A stretch of 64,000 nt of DNA from Chitinophagales bacterium (GTDB lineage: Bacteria > Bacteroidota > Bacteroidia > Chitinophagales > Chitinophagaceae), in NCBI GenBank assembly GCA_030832085.1, contig JAURJU010000067.1, positions 1 through 64,000 of the forward strand. The letters run 5' to 3'. This document shows positions 1-7,183 of the stretch, in pieces. A program made the translations under genes and the position numbers. The notes below the pieces were generated by a model. The model was not told where the DNA came from, ran no database searches, and saw only the letters and a list, made by a program, of their open reading frames with translations. Within the stretch, counting starts at the first letter, position 1; the number at the start of each line of letters is the position of its first letter.

Positions 1-1539
1 ATGGAATCAGGGTACCAACGTTGGCTGGCAGCATTCATGCGAAACCGTTGGATTGCATTCCTGATTGTCATCGCATGCGTTGGCGCGATTTACTTTGTGG
101 GTAAAAAGCTTCCTTCTGAGTTGGCTCCCATGGAAGACAGGAACAGGCTGAGAACAAGTATTCTTGCACCTGAAGGCACTGACTTTGATTACATGGACCA
201 GGTTGTGTATGATATAACCGAAAAGATCATGGACTCTGTTCCTGAACGCTATGTTGTCCTCTCTTTTGCACCAAATTTTTCAGGATCGGGTGGAGCAAAT
301 GCAGCTTCTATCAGCATGGGTTTGGTTGATGCCAGCGAGCGAAAACGCAGCCAGAACGAAATTGCACAAAGCATGAACAAAATGTTCAAGGACTATACGA
401 ATGTGCGTGTCTTGGTTTTGCAGGAACAAACAATTTCTGTAGGACAGGCCAGCCGTGGTCAATTGCCTGTGCAATTTGTTTTGCAAAACCTCAACTTTGA
501 CAAACTCAAGGAAAAGGTACCCCTGTTCATGGATGAGGTGGTCAAGAGCAATGTTTTTCAGGGCAACGATGTGAACCTCAAATTCAACAAACCGGAGCTG
601 CAGGTGACCATTGATCGACTCAAGGCTGGGGAATTGGGCATTTCAATACTTGACATATCCAATACATTGCAACTTGCCCTTAGCGGAAGAAGGTTTGGAT
701 ATTTCATCAGAAACGGAAAGCAATATGAAGTGATTGGCCAGGTAGACAGAAAAAACAGGGATGCTCCATTGGACCTGAAATCATTTTACCTGAGGAGCCG
801 GGCCGGACAGCTTATCCAATTGGATAACCTCGTGTCGATTTCCGAAACTGCCACTCCCCCAACCATTTACCATTACAACAGGCTGAAGAGTGCTATTGTT
901 TCAGCGGGTCTCGCCAATGGCAAAACCCTGGGAGATGGCATCAAGGAGATGGAGCGCATATCAAAAAAAGTATTGGATGAATCTTTTACTACCAGCCTTA
1001 GCGGATCTTCAAGGGACTTTGCAGAAAGCGCTTCTAACACTCAAAACGCATTTTTATTGGCACTGGTCTTGATCTTCCTTGTATTGGCAGCACAGTTTGA
1101 AAGTTTTGTTGACCCGCTCATCATCATGATTACTGTTCCTTTGGCACTTGCCGGTGCAGTAATCAGTCTTTCGGCATTTGGCCAATCGCTGAATATTTTC
1201 TCTCAAATTGGCATCATCATGTTGATTGGATTGGTAACAAAAAATGGTATCCTGATCGTTGAATTTGCCAATCAGCAAAGGGAAAATGGAATGAACAAGA
1301 TTGATGCTGTGCTGGATGCATCTGTGGCAAGGTTAAGACCTATTCTGATGACAACATTGGCCACCGCCCTTGGAGCGCTTCCAATTGCCATGGCACTGGG
1401 TTCAGCCGGTAAAAGCAGGATACCTCTTGGCATTGTCATCATCGGTGGACTTTTGTTTGCCCTCGTGCTCACATTGTTTGTCGTACCCGCACTTTACAGT
1501 TACATTTCAAGGAAAAAAAGAGAGACCCATGAAAATTAA
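1..1539 (+). CDS. RND multidrug efflux permease, C-terminal half (5' truncated)
   Basis: Inner-membrane proton-driven pump subunit of the AcrB/MexB (HAE1) family. It would export drugs or other small molecules through a tripartite complex with a periplasmic adaptor and an outer-membrane channel. The 512 visible residues match roughly the second half of the usual ~1,040-residue protein: one membrane helix near residues 17-36, a large periplasmic porter region to about 335, then a block of membrane helices from about 350 to 505. The motif GLVTKNGILIVEFAN (about 404-418) is characteristic of the family. The ATG at base 1 is almost certainly internal, so the gene begins before the window. The stop overlaps the next gene, a TolC-like channel, by 11 bases, which indicates one operon. 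Confidence 0.93.
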   Translation: MESGYQRWLAAFMRNRWIAFLIVIACVGAIYFVGKKLPSELAPMEDRNRLRTSILAPEGTDFDYMDQVVYDITEKIMDSVPERYVVLSFAPNFSGSGGANAASISMGLVDASERKRSQNEIAQSMNKMFKDYTNVRVLVLQEQTISVGQASRGQLPVQFVLQNLNFDKLKEKVPLFMDEVVKSNVFQGNDVNLKFNKPELQVTIDRLKAGELGISILDISNTLQLALSGRRFGYFIRNGKQYEVIGQVDRKNRDAPLDLKSFYLRSRAGQLIQLDNLVSISETATPPTIYHYNRLKSAIVSAGLANGKTLGDGIKEMERISKKVLDESFTTSLSGSSRDFAESASNTQNAFLLALVLIFLVLAAQFESFVDPLIIMITVPLALAGAVISLSAFGQSLNIFSQIGIIMLIGLVTKNGILIVEFANQQRENGMNKIDAVLDASVARLRPILMTTLATALGALPIAMALGSAGKSRIPLGIVIIGGLLFALVLTLFVVPALYSYISRKKRETHEN

Positions 1540-2833
1540 AGCAGCATTGTTCAGTCTCCTGATGGCAAATGCGGCATGGTCGCAGGACAGCAGTTTCAGT
1601 GCAAAAGAGGTCATCGATATTGCACTGAAGCAAAACCTTGACATTCAAATTGCAGCAACGGATTTGGAAACTGCAAAAATCAACAACAACTGGGGGAATG
1701 CCGGTGGTTTACCAACCGTTATTGGAAACATTACCAATACCGAAGCCGTATCCAATATCAACCAAAAGTTGTCCAACGGCAACAGCATTGAAAGAAACAA
1801 TGTTTCCAACAACAGCATCAATGCAAACCTTGCCATCAGCTGGAGAATATACAATGGTTTGAGGGTGAGGTCAACAAAAGAAAGGTTTGATGCATTTGAA
1901 AAAATGGGAACAATTGCCGTAGCCCAACAAATCGATCAAGTCGTTTTTGACGTATTGAACATCTATTACAACCTCGTCAGGTTGAACAAGCAGGTGATTG
2001 CCACAAAAGCCATTATTGATCTCTCTCGAGAGCGCTTGAAAATCGCCGAAACAAGGTTCAACGTAGGCAATGGAGCCAAAACAGACATGTTGCAGGCCAA
2101 GATTGACTTGAACACGCAGGAAGTCAACCTTCAAAACCTCCACAGACAGATTGCCAATACAACAACTGCAATGAACGCATTGCTTAAAAAAGACCCTGGT
2201 GCACCATTCTATCCAAAGGATGATCAATTCAGCATTCCTTTGATTGAATATGCTGCAGTATCTGCAAAAATTGACCTGCAAAACCCACAGGTGCTGTTAT
2301 CCCAACAGGAAAAACTGAACCTGTTGATTGAGCGTAAAATCATCAATGCACAACGGATGCCATCGGTATCACTGAATTCGAACACTGTATTGAACAGGTC
2401 AAAATCAACTGCAGGATTCTTTCTGACCAATCAAACATTTGGTCCGGCTGTGGGTTTGGGTATAGGTATTCCCATTTTCAATGGCAACATTGCAAAAACA
2501 CAACTCAAGGTCAATACCATACAGCAAAAAAAACAGGACCTTCAGCTTGAACAACTCAGGCAGCTTTTACAAAGGGATTTGTTGATTGCATACCAAGAAT
2601 ACCAGAATGCAATTTCCGTTTTGAAAATAGAGGAAAACAACGTGAAACTTGCTGAAGAAAACAACTTCATCTCAACCGAAAGGTTTAAAAAGCTACAGAG
2701 CAATTCCATTGAGCTCAGGCAGGCGCAATTGAGCCTGATAGAAGCGCAGGACAGGCAAATCAATGCACAATTCAGGGCTCAAATGGCAGCCAATTCCATA
2801 CAATACTTAACAGGAGAAATCAGTAAAAATTAG
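1529..2833 (+). CDS. TolC-family outer-membrane efflux channel
   Basis: Outer-membrane factor that forms the exit duct for the RND pump encoded just upstream. The 434-residue protein starts with a signal peptide (MKIKAALFSLLMANAAWSQ). Two repeated alpha-helical, coiled-coil-rich halves follow (about 25-215 and 235-430), with glutamine- and asparagine-rich heptads typical of outer efflux proteins. I chose the ATG at 1529 because it places the signal peptide at the N-terminus. The frame is open further upstream, but that part lies inside the permease gene in another frame. The 11-base overlap with the permease suggests translational coupling. The gene converges on cdd, with only 3 bases between the two stops. 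Confidence 0.92.
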   Translation: MKIKAALFSLLMANAAWSQDSSFSAKEVIDIALKQNLDIQIAATDLETAKINNNWGNAGGLPTVIGNITNTEAVSNINQKLSNGNSIERNNVSNNSINANLAISWRIYNGLRVRSTKERFDAFEKMGTIAVAQQIDQVVFDVLNIYYNLVRLNKQVIATKAIIDLSRERLKIAETRFNVGNGAKTDMLQAKIDLNTQEVNLQNLHRQIANTTTAMNALLKKDPGAPFYPKDDQFSIPLIEYAAVSAKIDLQNPQVLLSQQEKLNLLIERKIINAQRMPSVSLNSNTVLNRSKSTAGFFLTNQTFGPAVGLGIGIPIFNGNIAKTQLKVNTIQQKKQDLQLEQLRQLLQRDLLIAYQEYQNAISVLKIEENNVKLAEENNFISTERFKKLQSNSIELRQAQLSLIEAQDRQINAQFRAQMAANSIQYLTGEISKN

Positions 2834-2836
2834 GTC

Positions 2837-3325
2837 TTATTTACCCAGGTGATAATGCTTGAAAGCCATGGGAAGCAAATCAGCAGGACTTTCAAATTCA
2901 AACACTTCTCCTGAAGACCCCGTCAACAAAAGACGCATGGACTGTTTGAACCTGGACTCAAACTCTACCAATGCCTGCCTGCACATCCCGCAGGGTGCGA
3001 TGGGTTCGGAACTGTCAACTGCATCAGATTGATAGGTAATCGCCATGGTTTCTATCGGCAGACCTGGAGAAATGGAAGATACAGCAGCCAGCAATACCCT
3101 TTCAGCACAAATTCCAATTGGATAAGAGGCATTTTCCTGGTTGGTACCCATCACCAATTTATCATCTTGCATTCTTGCCACTGCACAAACCCGGAATCCG
3201 GAATAAGGCGCATAGGCAGTGGCTGACAGTTCCCGCGCACGAACAACAAGGTCAATGTCTGCATCAGTCAAGGCTGAGGCATCAGCATAAACCTTGAAAC
3301 TGGTGTTGATCTTTCTTGTTTCCAT
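2837..3325 (-). CDS. cdd: Cytidine deaminase
   Basis: Cytosolic zinc enzyme that deaminates cytidine and deoxycytidine to uridine and deoxyuridine in pyrimidine salvage. The 162-residue protein shows the family signature: the zinc ligand and catalytic glutamate in CAERV (preceded by NASYPIG), and the paired zinc cysteines in PCGMCRQAL. The length fits a homotetrameric-type Cdd with a small C-terminal extension. I chose the ATG at 3325 (METRKI). A longer frame starting with TTG at 3391 would overlap the end of lepB by 49 bases and adds nothing family-like. The start is 17 bases after the lepB stop, so the two are probably co-transcribed. Confidence 0.93.
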   Translation of the reverse strand: METRKINTSFKVYADASALTDADIDLVVRARELSATAYAPYSGFRVCAVARMQDDKLVMGTNQENASYPIGICAERVLLAAVSSISPGLPIETMAITYQSDAVDSSEPIAPCGMCRQALVEFESRFKQSMRLLLTGSSGEVFEFESPADLLPMAFKHYHLGK

Positions 3326-3342
3326 GGGTTGGGGTTTTGCGA

Positions 3343-4869
3343 CTAATGTATGCTCCTGAAAATCCTGTTCCACCTGGGACCATTTTGCCAACTGAACCAG
3401 ATCAGTGAAGCTTTTCCTACAATATGGTCTTCTGGAACAAAGCCCCAGAACCTGGAATCCTGGGAGTTGTGGCGGTTGTCACCCATCATCCAGTAGTAGT
3501 TCATTTTAAATGTATACGCGGTTGCAGGTTTTCCATTGATCAGCACTTTTCCATCGCGTTCCTCCCAATCATTGTTTTCGTAGACATCAATCACACGTTT
3601 GTACAAGGCAATGTTCCTGCTGGTCAGCTCAATTGATTTACCTTTTTGCGGTACCCACAGTGGACCAAAATTATCCTCACTCCACTTGAACTGGGTTGTA
3701 TCATATGGAAATGTATTCCCAAAACCACTGGTGTTCAAGTCTGGAACTATAGAGCCTTTTACTACAAATGGAAACGACTCAACTTGCTTCAATTGAGCTG
3801 GCGTAAGCGTCAACCGATAGGTATTGGCTTTGTCCTGCATTTGTAAAAGGTCGCGTTGCTCAGGATCCTGTGGATCGATATTCAATTCGTTTTTTATGAA
3901 CTCATCAGAAAAGAAACCATTTCCATTTAGCGTCACATAATAAGGCATTTCAGATGCAGGTGGAATGGGATTGATGGTATTGGACACATAAAGCGTTCCA
4001 TTCCTGATGAAAAGCGTATCACCAGCAATGGCCACACAGCGTTTGATGAAATTCTCCCGCTTGTCTACTGGTCTTGAAATGATATCATCCCTTTCCGCAA
4101 AAAGCATGTCTCTTGTACCACCCCTTGATTCATACGCCCTGAGGTAATCATAATAGTTTATTTCAGATTGAAATTCCCGGATGACAGTATCCCCTACTGG
4201 ATAATTGAACACGACAACATCGTTGCGCTCTACCGGCTTTGCAAAAAAGCGCTGGTAAGGAAGGCTGATCCATTCCAGGTAAGATTTAGATGTTCCAATC
4301 GGGAGGGTATGGTGAACAAAAGGAAATGCTAGTGGTGTATTGGGGATGCGGGGGCCATAGCTGGTTTTGCTTACAAAAAGAAAGTCGTTGACCAACAAGG
4401 TTTTTTCCATAGAGCCGGTGGGAATGACATAGGCCTCAAAAACAAAGGTTCTGATGATGGTGGCTGCAACAATGGCAAAAACAGCCGCATCAATCCATTC
4501 CCTGGTTCCCGATTTTTGGTAATTCTTTACGACAGGGATGCCTGCATAACGCTCATTGCTTGAAAAACCAAGATAAGGAAAATAGATAAAGGGTACCAAA
4601 ACGGTTGCTGCGTGGTGCAAAACTGAAAACCTCCCAAAATGCTCAACAAATTTAATGCACAACCAGATCGTTACAAATTGGCCGGCAATGGGAATCAACT
4701 GAAAGAAGAACCATTGTGTCTTCAGTTCCATTTTTTTTACCATCAACCAGGTATTGTAAAAAGGAACCAGGGCTTTCCAGCCATCCAGTCCAGCCTTTTT
4801 AAACATCCCATAAAGTCCTGCGTGAAATCCTGCAGTTGCAACAATAAAAATCAGCCAACCTGTGCCCAT
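3343..4869 (-). CDS. lepB: Signal peptidase I, long Bacteroidota form
   Basis: Membrane-bound serine/lysine-dyad protease that removes signal peptides from exported proteins. The 508-residue protein begins with a hydrophobic region containing several membrane helices (about 1-100). A further membrane anchor (about 125-145) leads into the S26 catalytic domain. The nucleophile Ser153 lies in PTGSMEKTL and the general-base Lys276 in KRCVAIAGD. The box GDNRHNSQDSRFWG lies near the C-terminus. The roughly 120 residues between the two catalytic boxes carry an insertion, which together with the N-terminal domain makes it much longer than the ~320-residue Escherichia coli enzyme. A perfect -7 element lies at 4890-4897. 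Confidence 0.95.
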   Translation of the reverse strand: MGTGWLIFIVATAGFHAGLYGMFKKAGLDGWKALVPFYNTWLMVKKMELKTQWFFFQLIPIAGQFVTIWLCIKFVEHFGRFSVLHHAATVLVPFIYFPYLGFSSNERYAGIPVVKNYQKSGTREWIDAAVFAIVAATIIRTFVFEAYVIPTGSMEKTLLVNDFLFVSKTSYGPRIPNTPLAFPFVHHTLPIGTSKSYLEWISLPYQRFFAKPVERNDVVVFNYPVGDTVIREFQSEINYYDYLRAYESRGGTRDMLFAERDDIISRPVDKRENFIKRCVAIAGDTLFIRNGTLYVSNTINPIPPASEMPYYVTLNGNGFFSDEFIKNELNIDPQDPEQRDLLQMQDKANTYRLTLTPAQLKQVESFPFVVKGSIVPDLNTSGFGNTFPYDTTQFKWSEDNFGPLWVPQKGKSIELTSRNIALYKRVIDVYENNDWEERDGKVLINGKPATAYTFKMNYYWMMGDNRHNSQDSRFWGFVPEDHIVGKASLIWFSWQNGPRWNRIFRSIH

Positions 4870-4889
4870 CGTAATATGCTTTTCAAGTC

Positions 4890-4897
4890 CAAATGTA
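4890..4897 (-). promoter_or_regulatory. Bacteroidota -7 promoter element for lepB-cdd
   Basis: On the minus strand this reads TACATTTG, a perfect match to the Bacteroidota TAnnTTTG element, about 20 bases before the lepB ATG. No clear TTG '-33' element sits at the usual 17-23-base spacing, so the call rests on the -7 match and its position. Confidence 0.5.
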
Positions 4898-5013
4898 ACA
4901 TAAAAGAGGGATTAAAACCTTATGGCAGGGCAACTGTTCCAATATTAATGTGATCGGTCACCACAAAGGATGAAAGTCATTTTTCAAAGCAAATTACAAC
5001 AGGAAAATAATGA

Positions 5014-5502
5014 TTATGAAACTGCAGATACCTTGCGGGATGACTTGATAACTACATCCTTTATAGTGGCATCCATATCCATGAGTGCAATATCCATATC
5101 GGCACATCCATTGGCTGTAGCAGAAGTACAAAAACGCATGGCGGTCCACACATGGTCAATGACCACTTCATCAACCTTGAAAAAACCTTTTGACTGAAGA
5201 CATTCCCAATTGCAGTCGCGGTTCAGGTCACTGACAATTTTAGAAGTGGGTTTGGGATAAGCAATCCAAAGTTTTCCTTGAGAACGCAAAGCAGGAATAA
5301 CATCCTTTAGAATAACGGAAAGCTGCGTATAGTTGAGGGCAAAGACCAGTGCAAAATCTATTTTCCTGGTTTTCAGCAAGGGAGTCACATTTTTGGCAAA
5401 CGAAAGTTTGGTAAAAAACTTTTCCAAGGTAGAAGGAATGCCCTGGATGAGTAGGTTTTTTTCTTCACCTAGTTGAAGCCTGTCAAAGATGTTGATGAGC
5501 AT
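5014..5502 (-). CDS. DUF3052-like conserved protein
   Basis: A 162-residue soluble protein of unknown function. The middle and C-terminal parts (LWIAYPKPTSKIVSDLNRD at about 98-116, then a DEVVIDHVWTAMRF segment) resemble the small DUF3052 family as I remember it. That family looks like a degenerate nucleotide-fold protein without evident catalytic residues. The C-terminal ~30 residues are rich in Met, Asp and Ala (MDIALMDMDA) and look low-complexity. It has no signal peptide or membrane helix. It lies between plsY and lepB on the same strand, with its own -7 element at 5529-5536, so it may be independently transcribed. Family assignment is from memory and moderately sure. Confidence 0.75.
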   Translation of the reverse strand: MLINIFDRLQLGEEKNLLIQGIPSTLEKFFTKLSFAKNVTPLLKTRKIDFALVFALNYTQLSVILKDVIPALRSQGKLWIAYPKPTSKIVSDLNRDCNWECLQSKGFFKVDEVVIDHVWTAMRFCTSATANGCADMDIALMDMDATIKDVVIKSSRKVSAVS

Positions 5503-5528
5503 TCGTTGGAAGTTTTGGTTTGGGTAGA

Positions 5529-5536
5529 CAAAATTA
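5529..5536 (-). promoter_or_regulatory. Bacteroidota -7 promoter element for the DUF3052-like gene
   Basis: On the minus strand this reads TAATTTTG, a perfect TAnnTTTG match, 26 bases before the ATG at 5502. No obvious TTG -33 partner was found. Confidence 0.45.
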
Positions 5537-5601
5537 ACATTTTTTCCACATATTTAATGCTTCTTTAAAAACATTTTAAAGTCGGGGTGGAAACAAGAAA
5601 A

Positions 5602-6264
5602 TTATTGAAACTCTTGTTGACTTTTACGAGACTTTCTTTTGTCGCGGTTCTTGAAAATGGGCACTTTGTTTTCACTTCCAGAGAGGAGTCTGGTGATGTT
5701 CTTTTGGTGTGTAAGAATTACAAGCAGGGCGACGGCAATGGCAAATATCCTGTATGCAATGTTGTCTACATTGAAAATAATCAAAATGAAAACGGGAAAA
5801 GCCATGCTTGCCAGGATGGAGCTCAGCGAAACAAAGCGTGTAAGATAAAGCACAACCAGAAAAACGGCCACACAACTCAATGCGGTCAGTGGAGAAATGG
5901 CTATGATCAAACCAAAAAGTGTTGCAACACCCTTCCCACCCCTAAAATCAGCCCATATTGGAAAAATATGACCAATCACAGCTGCCAAGCCCAGTCCAAT
6001 TTGAAAATTGGTTCGCTCAAATTCATTGGTAATATAATAAGGAAGCAGAAGAGCAAGTTTTACAGCAATCAATCCTTTCAACATGTCGAGCACCATTACG
6101 AAACTGCCCCATTTTGAACCAAGCACCCTGAATGTATTGGTAGCGCCGGCATTTCCACTGCCATAATCCCGAATATCAATATTGAATTGGGTCTTGCTGA
6201 TGATGACCGATGTTGGAATCGATCCTATCATGTATGCCAATATGATCAATAATACTTCATTCAT
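5602..6264 (-). CDS. plsY: Glycerol-3-phosphate acyltransferase PlsY
   Basis: Integral membrane enzyme that acylates glycerol-3-phosphate from acyl-phosphate, the first step of phospholipid synthesis. The 220-residue protein is hydrophobic with about five membrane helices. It shows the three PlsY motifs: GSIPTSVIISK (about 13-23), YGSGNAGATNTFRVLG (about 34-49) and GGKGVATLFG (about 108-117). The C-terminus is a short basic tail. The likely -7 element TAAATTTG is at 6292-6299. It lies between prmA and the DUF3052-like gene on the same strand. Confidence 0.95.
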   Translation of the reverse strand: MNEVLLIILAYMIGSIPTSVIISKTQFNIDIRDYGSGNAGATNTFRVLGSKWGSFVMVLDMLKGLIAVKLALLLPYYITNEFERTNFQIGLGLAAVIGHIFPIWADFRGGKGVATLFGLIIAISPLTALSCVAVFLVVLYLTRFVSLSSILASMAFPVFILIIFNVDNIAYRIFAIAVALLVILTHQKNITRLLSGSENKVPIFKNRDKRKSRKSQQEFQ

Positions 6265-6291
6265 CTTCTTGTGGTTTGGCTAAAGGGTATA

Positions 6292-6299
6292 CAAATTTA
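6292..6299 (-). promoter_or_regulatory. Bacteroidota -7 promoter element for plsY
   Basis: Minus-strand TAAATTTG, a perfect TAnnTTTG match, 27 bases before the plsY ATG, in the 67-base gap between prmA and plsY. No convincing -33 TTG was seen. Confidence 0.45.
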
Positions 6300-6331
6300 A
6301 TAAAAATTTAATAAACCTCATTTCCGGGAAG

Positions 6332-7153
6332 TTAAAATGGATGACGGAAGGACAATGCAATCCATCCACTGTCTGTATACCTTTGTACAGGTTGACCCAA
6401 ATAAGGGGAAAAAGCTTCTACAATATCCGTGTAGTCCGACTCCAACAATCCGCTCATTAGCAAAATGCCACCTGGCTGAAGGAGGTTGACCATCGGAGCA
6501 ACTTGTTCTAAAAGCACATGCTTGTTGATATTGGCAAGCATCAGATCACATGGTGAGGAATCATCCAAGTTGTCAGCTTGTGCGACCCTGATTCTAGTGG
6601 CATGGTTCAACGCAATGTTTTCTCTGACATTTGAAATGCTCCAGTTGTCATTGTCGATTGCCTCAATTTCAGATGCACCAAGTCTTTCTGCAAGTATAGC
6701 AAGTATGCCAGTGCCTGTTCCAAAGTCGAGCACCGTTTTTTCGCTAACATTCATTTCAAGCATTCCCTTCATCATCATGCGGGTGGTTGCATGATGTCCG
6801 GTACCAAAACTCATTTTGGGAGTAATCAGTATTTCATGTTCAAATCCATCCAAAGAAGGATGAAAATGTGCCCGCACATGAATTTTGCCTGGAATCACAA
6901 CCGGATCAAAATTGGATTCCCAACTGGAATTCCAGTTCTGCTCTTCCAAAATTGTATTCGTATACTGAACCTTCAGTTGCGAACAAAGTGCATCCAGGGT
7001 CAACATGTCTTCCATTCCTTTCATGGCGTAAGCCTTTAGGCCAAATTCCGTCTCTTCCATTCCTGAAAAACCAAATGAAGGCAGCATGGCGACAAGTAAA
7101 TCTCTGGTATCCGCTTGAAGCACGTCAAAATGTATTTCTATGTAATTCATCAT
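6332..7153 (-). CDS. prmA: Ribosomal protein L11 methyltransferase
   Basis: Cytosolic SAM-dependent enzyme that trimethylates ribosomal protein L11. The 273-residue protein has an N-terminal substrate-recognition region (1-~90) and a class I methyltransferase fold. The SAM-binding motif is VLDFGTGTGILAILAERLGA and is followed by the acidic loop IEAIDNDNWS. The FGTGHHATT stretch upstream of motif I is typical of PrmA, and LMLANINKHVL matches motif IV. Two adjacent ATGs (7153 and 7150) could serve as start. A run of seven T, the tail of a terminator hairpin after pnp, ends directly at this ATG. Expression may therefore depend on read-through from pnp. Confidence 0.94.
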   Translation of the reverse strand: MMNYIEIHFDVLQADTRDLLVAMLPSFGFSGMEETEFGLKAYAMKGMEDMLTLDALCSQLKVQYTNTILEEQNWNSSWESNFDPVVIPGKIHVRAHFHPSLDGFEHEILITPKMSFGTGHHATTRMMMKGMLEMNVSEKTVLDFGTGTGILAILAERLGASEIEAIDNDNWSISNVRENIALNHATRIRVAQADNLDDSSPCDLMLANINKHVLLEQVAPMVNLLQPGGILLMSGLLESDYTDIVEAFSPYLGQPVQRYTDSGWIALSFRHPF

Positions 7154-7182
7154 AAAAAAAGCCGGCAGAAGCCGGCATTTTT
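7154..7182 (-). terminator. Intrinsic terminator after pnp, abutting the prmA start
   Basis: On the minus strand, just after the pnp stop, GCCGGC-TTCT-GCCGGC forms a 6-bp all-GC stem with a 4-base loop. It is followed by seven T and then directly by ATG ATG of prmA. The shape is that of a classic rho-independent terminator. Its position makes it a possible attenuator of prmA. Confidence 0.75.
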
Positions 7183-7183
7183 G

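Noticed and set aside
1370-1528. Extended start of the TolC-like gene
   Set aside because: The extension lies within the permease gene in another frame; the ATG at 1529 gives a signal peptide.
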